Made by a program: the position numbers and the translations under genes. A stretch of DNA of 64,000 bases from Acholeplasmataceae bacterium (GTDB lineage Bacteria; Bacillota_I; Bacilli_A; Acholeplasmatales; UBA5453). The notes beneath the pieces were generated by a model, which was not told the DNA's origin, did not search any database, and saw only the letters and a list, made by a program, of their open reading frames with translations. Shown here in pieces: positions 58,650 to 64,000 of the stretch. How positions within the stretch are numbered: position 1 is the first letter of the stretch; each line of letters starts with the position of its first letter. Location: contig JAAYKO010000065.1 in NCBI GenBank assembly GCA_012522345.1, positions 1-64,000 on the forward strand. The letters run 5' to 3'.

Positions 58650-59993
58650 TTATTTTCCTAAACAAAACTTTGAAAAAAGTTCATCAATTAAATCTTCAGG
58701 ATGATAATCACCGATGATTTCGCCAAGCTTTTGCCAGGCTTGTTTAAGATCTATTTCAACTACATCAATAGGGTAACCGAAGTCAATAGCTTCTAGTGAT
58801 TTTGTTAAAATATCTTTTGTTTCTTCTAATTTGTTAATATGTCTAATATTGCTTAAGTAATTAAAATCATCACCGATATCTGCAAGATTCAGCTCCTCGA
58901 TAATTGCTTTTTCTAAAGTTTTAATCCCCTCTTTTTTAAGGGCGCTTAATAAAACCATATTTTCTATTTTAAGTTTCGGACCTAAATCTTTTTTATTACC
59001 AACAATTATCCGTTGTTTGTTTTCGGTAAGTTCTAATAAGTTCTCATCCTCTTGACTTAATGTTTCACTCGCATCCAAGACAAGTATTACCAACTCTGCA
59101 TTTTCAATTGTTTGTTTACTTCTTTGAACACCAATTTTTTCAATAATGTCTTTTGTTTCTCTAATGCCTGCAGTATCAATCAAGTTAAGAATGATTCCTC
59201 CAACGTTAACTGCAACCTCAATAGTATCTCTAGTCGTGCCAGCGATGTCAGTTACGATTGCTCGCTCTTCATCTAAAAGCGCATTTAAAAGACTTGATTT
59301 GCCAACATTAGGCTTGCCGACAATCGCCGTATTAACCCCTTCTCTAATAAGTCTACCTTTATTGGATTCAGCCAATATTTCTTCAACTTTTTCAACATAT
59401 TCTTTAATTAGCGGTTTAATTGTTTGATTTGTTAGTTCTTCAACATCATCATACTCTGGATAGTCAATATTTACTTCAATAACTGCTAAAATATTTAGTA
59501 GTTGTTCCCTTAAGTCGTTAATCAGTTTTGTTGTCTCACCTTTTAAAGCGTTAAGAGCAAGTTTCATTGCTTTGTCACTTCGGGCGCTAATTAAATCCAT
59601 CACCGCTTCGCTTTCTGCAAGATCAATTCTTCCATGAACAAAAGCTCTTTCTGTAAACTCGCCCGGTCTTGCAAGTCTAATTCCAACTTCTAAAATTCGT
59701 TTTAAAACTTTTTGAGTGACAAGGATTCCTCCATGTGTTGAAATTTCTACCATATTTTCAGTAGTAAAACTTTTTGGCCCTCGTAAAATTGAAACCATTA
59801 CTTCATCAATTGGTTTCTTATCTTTGTCCAAAATAAAGCCATAATGAAGTGTATGACTTTTTACTTTAGTAAGGTTTGGTCCTTGAAAAATACGATTAAC
59901 TTTTGTGATTGCTTCTTCTCCGGTAATCCGAATCATTGAAATTCCAGCAGTCCCATATGGAGTTGAAATTGCACCAATTGTATCTAAAACCAT
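58650..59993 (-). CDS. mnmE: tRNA modification GTPase MnmE
   Basis: With MnmG it modifies wobble uridine 34 of tRNAs. It is 447 residues with the folate-binding N-terminal domain (IGAISTPYGTAGISMIRITG), the G domain inside a helical domain (G1 GKPNVGKSS near 226, DIAGTTRD, GNKKDLG) and the C-terminal catalytic FCLGK (usually FCIGK). It has its own extended -10 promoter. No mnmG in the window. Confidence 0.96.
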   Translation of the reverse strand: MVLDTIGAISTPYGTAGISMIRITGEEAITKVNRIFQGPNLTKVKSHTLHYGFILDKDKKPIDEVMVSILRGPKSFTTENMVEISTHGGILVTQKVLKRILEVGIRLARPGEFTERAFVHGRIDLAESEAVMDLISARSDKAMKLALNALKGETTKLINDLREQLLNILAVIEVNIDYPEYDDVEELTNQTIKPLIKEYVEKVEEILAESNKGRLIREGVNTAIVGKPNVGKSSLLNALLDEERAIVTDIAGTTRDTIEVAVNVGGIILNLIDTAGIRETKDIIEKIGVQRSKQTIENAELVILVLDASETLSQEDENLLELTENKQRIIVGNKKDLGPKLKIENMVLLSALKKEGIKTLEKAIIEELNLADIGDDFNYLSNIRHINKLEETKDILTKSLEAIDFGYPIDVVEIDLKQAWQKLGEIIGDYHPEDLIDELFSKFCLGK

Positions 59994-60013
59994 AATCTAT
60001 CTCCTGTATGTTT

Positions 60014-60022
60014 ATTATAGCA
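60014..60022 (-). promoter_or_regulatory. Extended -10 promoter of mnmE
   Basis: The complement reads TGCTATAAT about 21 nt before the mnmE ATG. Confidence 0.65.
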
Positions 60023-60075
60023 TATTTTCTCTTTTTTTAATTGCCTTTTAACTAACTGTTTTTAAAAATAATCTT

Positions 60076-60104
60076 AAAAAAAACGTTCCCTTAAGAAACG
60101 TCTT
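60076..60104 (-). terminator. Terminator after the antiporter gene
   Basis: Minus-strand stem ACGTTTC with GGAACGT (one G-U pair) around TTAAG, followed by a T-run, directly after the antiporter stop codon. Confidence 0.78.
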
Positions 60105-60105
60105 T

Positions 60106-61386
60106 TTATTCAACCGTCTGAGGAGTATTTGGCTTTTTTTCCACCGAATATGATTTTGATAAATAGAGCGATAACTTAGCACTCGGTGGTCCAAATATTT
60201 CATACAAGACTCCTGAGGCAATTATAATCGTAGATAGTACTGCAGCATCATTATACAAGCCATAGCTCTCAAGAATTCTGGCACCTAAAGCTGCAAGACC
60301 AAGCGATACTCCTGCTTGCGGAACAAGTGCTAGACCTAAATATTTTTTATTATTACTTGTTGAGTTTGTAACAATGCTTCCTAAAGTTGCTCCGCCATAT
60401 TTACCAATAATTCTAACAACGAAGTAAACTACCCCGACCAATCCAATACTGATTAACATATCCAACTTTAGTCTCATTCCTGATAACACAAAAAACAAGG
60501 TTAAGATTGCAGGTGAAAAATTGTCTATCTGCCTGAAGAGAGAACTATCCTTACTAATATTTAAATAAACTGCACCCATTGCCATACAACCTAAAAGTGG
60601 CGAAACATCAAAGATTGCCGCAAAACCGCTGAGAGCCAACAATAATGAGATCACGATGATTAAGCGGTTATCTGGAGTCCTCGATTCGATAATTAGTTTA
60701 TGTAGAAGATAACCTAGCAAGGCACCTAAAACAAGTATTCCGATATTGATTAATAGGGGTTTGAAAATTATCCAAGCACTAAAACCTCCGCCTGAATCAA
60801 CAGCTGTAATAATTGCGATACTAATACTAAATAAAATTAGCGAGATTGCATCGTCTAACGCTACTACTTGTAAAATTGTATTAACAAAATCACCTTTGGC
60901 TTTTGTTTGTCTAATTGTCATCATTGTTGATGCCGGTGCAGTAGCTGAAGCAATCGCTGCAAGCAATAAAGAGAGTTCGAAATGGATATTAAAGAGAAAA
61001 AACATTGTTAAAAAAACAACTAACGCTGCCATGATGGATTCAAAAAGTGTAATGACAATTATTTTGGGACCACTTTCTTTTAAAACATCAAGCTTAAAAA
61101 ATCTTCCCACGTTGAAAGCGATAAAAGCGAGCGCGATATCAGTTAAAAAACCCATTCCCTTTATTATGTCATCACTAATTAACGACTTACCGACAAAGTG
61201 AGCAAATAATGGACCAATTAAAATTCCTGTAAAAATATAAGCAGTTACATTCGGAAGTTTAAATCGCTTTGTTACTCTAGTTAATAAGAAGCCGCCAAAC
61301 AACATAATGGAAAGACTAATCAAGATTGTTGCCGCATCATTGTTTAAGATATCAAAAACGGATTCAGTTAATAAAATAATCTTCAT
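60106..61386 (-). CDS. CPA2-type cation/proton antiporter
   Basis: 426 residues with about twelve hydrophobic segments. Features of the Na+/H+ or K+/H+ exchanger family are present: FNVGRFFKLDVLK, IASATAPASTMMTIRQ and the ion-site pair in QVVALDDAISL. No RCK domain is attached. The ATG at 61386 has GGGAGGA upstream; a GTG five codons earlier lies within that site. The ion transported is not certain. It is divergent from a LysR gene that may control it. Confidence 0.87.
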   Translation of the reverse strand: MKIILLTESVFDILNNDAATILISLSIMLFGGFLLTRVTKRFKLPNVTAYIFTGILIGPLFAHFVGKSLISDDIIKGMGFLTDIALAFIAFNVGRFFKLDVLKESGPKIIVITLFESIMAALVVFLTMFFLFNIHFELSLLLAAIASATAPASTMMTIRQTKAKGDFVNTILQVVALDDAISLILFSISIAIITAVDSGGGFSAWIIFKPLLINIGILVLGALLGYLLHKLIIESRTPDNRLIIVISLLLALSGFAAIFDVSPLLGCMAMGAVYLNISKDSSLFRQIDNFSPAILTLFFVLSGMRLKLDMLISIGLVGVVYFVVRIIGKYGGATLGSIVTNSTSNNKKYLGLALVPQAGVSLGLAALGARILESYGLYNDAAVLSTIIIASGVLYEIFGPPSAKLSLYLSKSYSVEKKPNTPQTVE

Positions 61387-61413
61387 CGTTCTTCCTCCCA
61401 CATTGTATTTTTT

Positions 61414-61442
61414 ATTATACCACTATTAGCATATAATGTAAA
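61414..61442 (-). promoter_or_regulatory. Promoter of the antiporter gene
   Basis: -35 TTTACA (complement of 61437-61442), 17-nt spacer, and TGGTATAAT with TATAAT at the complement of 61414-61419. One of the strongest promoters in the window. Confidence 0.75.
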
Positions 61443-61472
61443 TTTATTTATTTGTATAGTTTCATAAGAATA

Positions 61473-61481
61473 TGTTATAAT
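61473..61481 (+). promoter_or_regulatory. Extended -10 promoter of the lysR-family gene
   Basis: TGTTATAAT lies 31 nt before the start codon, back-to-back with the antiporter promoter. Confidence 0.65.
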
Positions 61482-61512
61482 AGGTTTACCAATATTTATA
61501 GGAGGAAAAAAT

Positions 61513-62388
61513 ATGATTAATAATCGGTTTAGAACATTATTAGTTTTGGCACGAGAAAAGAAATATACAAGAACTGCTGAGATCTGCAATATTTCACAGC
61601 CAGCAGTTACTCAACACATTAAAGCTTTAGAAGAGTTTTATCAAGTTAAGATTTTTAAAAGAGTGGGAAAGGACCTACTTATCACAAGTGATGGTAAAAT
61701 TTTAATTGAAGAAGCTAGACGTTTATTAGCCATTAACGAAGGACTAAAAAAAAAGCTCGCAAAGGATCTAAGACGCCAACAAAAGTTAGACATCGGAGTT
61801 ACTTTGACAGCTAGTAATCATTTTATTCCTGTTATATTAGAGGTTTTTAAAACGAAATTTCCAGGGACTAGTTATACTGTTCACACCAACAATGTTGAGC
61901 AGATTTATCAGAAGCTTCGTTTAAATGAACTTGATTTCGCGGTAATTGATGGAACACCAACCAGTAAAGAATTTGCCTCAAAACTTTTGGTTAAAGATGA
62001 ATTAATTTTTATTGCTCCAAGCAATCATCCTTTTGCTAATTCGGGTGAAAAAATTTCTCTCGAGATGTTAAAAAAAGAAAAATTAATCTTACGAGATAAA
62101 AAAGCTAATACTAGAATAGTCTTTGAAAATTTTCTTTTAAATCATTTTGAAAGCGTTCAAAATTTCGATATAATTTTAGAAATTGAAAGTACATCTTTAA
62201 TTAAACGCTTAGTTATTGAAGGCCATGGAATAAGTCTAATTTCAAGAGCAATTTGTCAACATCTAATCGACCAAAGTGTTTTAAAAGAATTAAAAGTTGA
62301 AAACTTTCTTTTAGAAAGAGGTATCTATTTAATTTATTCTAAAGAAATTGAAAAAGATGAAATAATCCAAAGCATCCTCGCTTTATAA
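61513..62388 (+). CDS. LysR family transcriptional regulator
   Basis: 291 residues with the N-terminal winged helix-turn-helix (RFRTLLVLAREKKYTRTAEI, then SQPAVTQHIKALEE at about 29-42) and a C-terminal periplasmic-binding-like effector domain (about 92-290). AGGAGG lies 6 nt before the ATG. Divergent placement suggests it regulates the antiporter gene, with shared promoter space at 61387-61512. The inducer cannot be read from sequence. Its end overlaps the small minus-strand ORF by 6 nt. Confidence 0.92.
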   Translation: MINNRFRTLLVLAREKKYTRTAEICNISQPAVTQHIKALEEFYQVKIFKRVGKDLLITSDGKILIEEARRLLAINEGLKKKLAKDLRRQQKLDIGVTLTASNHFIPVILEVFKTKFPGTSYTVHTNNVEQIYQKLRLNELDFAVIDGTPTSKEFASKLLVKDELIFIAPSNHPFANSGEKISLEMLKKEKLILRDKKANTRIVFENFLLNHFESVQNFDIILEIESTSLIKRLVIEGHGISLISRAICQHLIDQSVLKELKVENFLLERGIYLIYSKEIEKDEIIQSILAL

Positions 62389-62535
62389 ATAGTTTTCAGC
62401 AAGTACATTTGTAAGATTATTTATCGCAAGAATAACTTCATCTTCTAATAGTTTAGTGAGCAAGCCGCGTTCTTCGACGCGGTGTTTTCTAATTATTTCC
62501 AATTTTTCAATAATTTCTAACACTAATTCCTTCAT
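62383..62535 (-). CDS. Hypothetical 50-residue helical protein
   Basis: 50 residues from an ATG at 62535 with AAGGAG 9 nt upstream. A longer frame (62577, GTG) includes an unlikely poly-lysine N-terminus and begins just downstream of a TGATATAAT element. It is helical, amphipathic and charged (EIIEKLEIIRKHRVEERG); no family recognised. It ends tail-to-tail over the last 6 nt of the LysR gene. Confidence 0.6.
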   Translation of the reverse strand: MKELVLEIIEKLEIIRKHRVEERGLLTKLLEDEVILAINNLTNVLAENYL

Positions 62536-62582
62536 TATACAAATCTCCTTTTTCTTATTTTTTATTTCTCTATCCACCTATC

Positions 62583-62591
62583 ATTATATCA
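62583..62591 (-). promoter_or_regulatory. Extended -10 promoter of the 50-residue ORF
   Basis: The complement reads TGATATAAT about 48 nt before the proposed start codon at 62535. Confidence 0.5.
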
Positions 62592-62669
62592 TATCAACAT
62601 TCTATCGAGATAGATTTTTCTGAAGAAAACGTTCACAAATTACTAACTACTTTTTAATTTACTGGTAAA

Positions 62670-62698
62670 GCAAAAAGCCACATCAAAAGGTGGCTTAA
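62670..62698 (-). terminator. Terminator after the NrnA-like pair
   Basis: AAGCCAC (62675-62681) pairs with GTGGCTT (62690-62696), and the minus strand continues with a T-run. It lies about 50 nt after the stop codon of the first complete NrnA-like gene. Confidence 0.7.
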
Positions 62699-62744
62699 TA
62701 ATCTAAAAAAGAGTTTGTTTTTTTTTATGTTTCAGTTGATTATC

Positions 62745-63716
62745 TTATTTTTTAACTTCGTTTTGGTCACGATATTTTTTAATGTGGTCATCAACATCTT
62801 GGACAAAATTTTTAATTTCTGCAAAGTTTTCTACTCTTGCTCCAGCGGCTTGATCATGACCGCCGCCGCCATATTTTCTGGCAATTGATTCTATTTCTGG
62901 ACCATTGCTTCTCAATCTAATTCTAATCTCATCATCTGATTCAACAAAAAGAGCCCAAACAGGATAACCTTCAATTCCTGCCAAATAACTTACGCTTGCC
63001 GCAGCTGCTTCTAGTTTAAGATTGAATTGTTTGATAATCTCTTTTGTTAAAACAAAATAGATAAATCCATTTTTTGTTGTTTCAAAATGACTTAAAATAT
63101 AACCTTTTAATTTTATTTGTTCCATACTAACAATAGAAAGCAGATAATCCACATGCTCAACTTCAACACCAAATTCTAATAACATCCCCGCTATTTCATG
63201 GGTTTTACGGTTAACCCCACGATATCTAAAGCCACCTGTATCAGTTACCATTCCTGTATACATCGCTAAAGCACCCTGATAGGTTAGTTTAAGTTGTTTT
63301 TTATAGGTGTTATAAAACTCTGCAATCATTTGACTACAACTAGGTTTATCAACATCAACCCAATAATAATCCGCATAAAAAGAGTCTTCTGAAGGAATAT
63401 GGTGATCAATTTTAATCACTTCTTTTGCCAATCTATATCTGCGATCACTTATTCTACTCTCAGTTGCAGTATCAACAACAATGCTGAGTGCATCTTGATA
63501 TACTTCATTTTTAACAACATCAATTTGACCAATAAAATCAACATAATCACTTTTTTCACCAACGACATAAACATTTTTCTCGGGAAAAGAATTTGAAATA
63601 ATATCTTTTAGGCCAAACTGAGAACCATAACAATCCCCATCTGGTCTTGTATGTCCATGAATAATTATTGTTTGATATTCTTTAATTTTTCTTAAAACAA
63701 TCGTTTTAGCGTGCAT
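62745..63716 (-). CDS. nrnA: DHH phosphoesterase, NrnA-like
   Basis: 323 residues, typical of NrnA. The DHH domain has HTRPDGDCYGSQFG near 21-34 and IKIDHHIPSED near 107-117; the C-terminal DHHA1 domain has YGGGGHDQAAGA. NrnA enzymes degrade short RNAs and pAp, and some also hydrolyse pApA from c-di-AMP turnover. It overlaps the end of the upstream paralog by 11 nt. Confidence 0.92.
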   Translation of the reverse strand: MHAKTIVLRKIKEYQTIIIHGHTRPDGDCYGSQFGLKDIISNSFPEKNVYVVGEKSDYVDFIGQIDVVKNEVYQDALSIVVDTATESRISDRRYRLAKEVIKIDHHIPSEDSFYADYYWVDVDKPSCSQMIAEFYNTYKKQLKLTYQGALAMYTGMVTDTGGFRYRGVNRKTHEIAGMLLEFGVEVEHVDYLLSIVSMEQIKLKGYILSHFETTKNGFIYFVLTKEIIKQFNLKLEAAAASVSYLAGIEGYPVWALFVESDDEIRIRLRSNGPEIESIARKYGGGGHDQAAGARVENFAEIKNFVQDVDDHIKKYRDQNEVKK

Positions 63717-64000
63717 ACTCTTTCTCCTTTAATAATTCTTTATAACGTTTAATGACTAAGTCTGCTTCCTTAAAATCTTTTAAGGTGGCTCCACAAGCAT
63801 TAGCGTGGCCACCACCACCAAATTCTTTTGCGACATCTACTATATTAATATCTCTACTTCTAAATTCACCAACAACTGTATTGTTGGCTTTATTATAGGT
63901 AAAATTAAGCCAGATTTTAATCTCCTCAATTCCACTTGCTAAATTGACCATTCCCCTTGAAACTGTAAAAAAATCAACATCAAATTTTTCAAATACAGTA
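63706..64000 (-). CDS. Second NrnA-like DHH phosphoesterase (partial)
   Basis: Only the C-terminal end is in the window; the frame is open to the edge at 64000. The 98 visible residues hold a DHHA1 domain (VVGEFRSRDINIVDVAKEFGGGGHANACGA) related to that of the following gene. An internal ATG at 63951 is not the true start because the frame continues upstream. Tandem nrnA-like genes suggest duplication with divided substrates. Confidence 0.88.
   Translation of the reverse strand, partial: TVFEKFDVDFFTVSRGMVNLASGIEEIKIWLNFTYNKANNTVVGEFRSRDINIVDVAKEFGGGGHANACGATLKDFKEADLVIKRYKELLKEKEYAR

Noticed and set aside
60746-61201. 151-residue plus-strand frame opposite the antiporter gene
   Set aside because: It is a shadow of the antiporter coding strand: no ribosome site, no promoter and low-complexity translation.

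Overview
The window is an AT-rich chromosomal segment of a low-GC Gram-positive bacterium, most like the Acholeplasma/Izemoplasma side of the Mollicutes or a close relative in the Bacillota. TGA acts as a stop codon (ftsH and the membrane protein upstream of hprK both end in TGA), so the mycoplasma genetic code does not apply. The gene set (HprK, WhiA, KtrAB, CdaA, RpoE delta, YutD, RqcP, CvfD, DUF1189) fits Bacillota/Tenericutes. I see no insertion sequence, prophage, rRNA, CRISPR array or toxin cassette: this is dense core chromosome, and no unassigned gap exceeds 300 bases.

Layout. 1-427: two tRNA genes (Glu, Ser) with a promoter and terminators. 428-4235: tex, a membrane-anchored thioredoxin-like protein, and whiA. 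4237-12444: trxB, lgt, hprK, a membrane protein, uvrA and ligA, tightly packed on the minus strand. 12591-17543: a miniature UvrD-type helicase, pcrA and glnS. 17682-27411: an alpha-glucan/maltodextrin locus with malG, malF, malE, a secreted CBM41-like protein, a DUF1189 protein, a lipoprotein alpha-amylase and an RDD protein. 27505-31674: tsaD-rimI-tsaB-tsaE, pgi and cvfD. 31783-34859: a GNAT enzyme, lemA and a DUF3137 protein. 35002-39713: a NifU-like protein, yutD, ispDF, a 5-formyl-THF cyclo-ligase, a PAS/degenerate-GGDEF membrane protein, a small membrane protein and cdaA. 39885-49312: hflX, dus, hsp33, maf and tilS-hpt-ftsH-rqcP-lysS. 49343-54823: a hypothetical protein, fba, ktrA, ktrB and pyrG. 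55053-59993: rpoE, a small membrane protein, recR, ybaB, dnaX and mnmE. 60106-64000: a cation/proton antiporter, a divergent LysR regulator, a 50-aa ORF and two tandem NrnA-like DHH phosphoesterases, the second cut by the window edge.

How the genes work together. The glucan locus reads as a complete surface system. A lipid-anchored amylase and a secreted glucan-binding protein would act outside the cell, and a MalEFG importer lacking its ATPase (presumably encoded elsewhere) would bring the products in. Its main promoter carries three LacI/CcpA-type operator-like sites, and HprK in the same window makes carbon catabolite control plausible. CdaA and KtrAB suggest c-di-AMP control of potassium. 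Lgt matches the lipoboxes of MalE and the amylase. The tilS-hpt-ftsH...hsp33/dus/lysS and dnaX-ybaB-recR groups are conserved Bacillota neighbourhoods, partly rearranged here.

The most distinctive items are a pyrG leader with a promoter, a G-run at the start site and an intrinsic terminator; a cdaA operon holding a PAS/degenerate-GGDEF protein without a DHH domain; a UvrD-family helicase lacking the 2B subdomain; a MalG with a tandemly duplicated N-terminal membrane module and a MalF with a roughly 370-residue external domain; and widespread use of the extended -10 element TGnTATAAT, seen at 15 gene starts.
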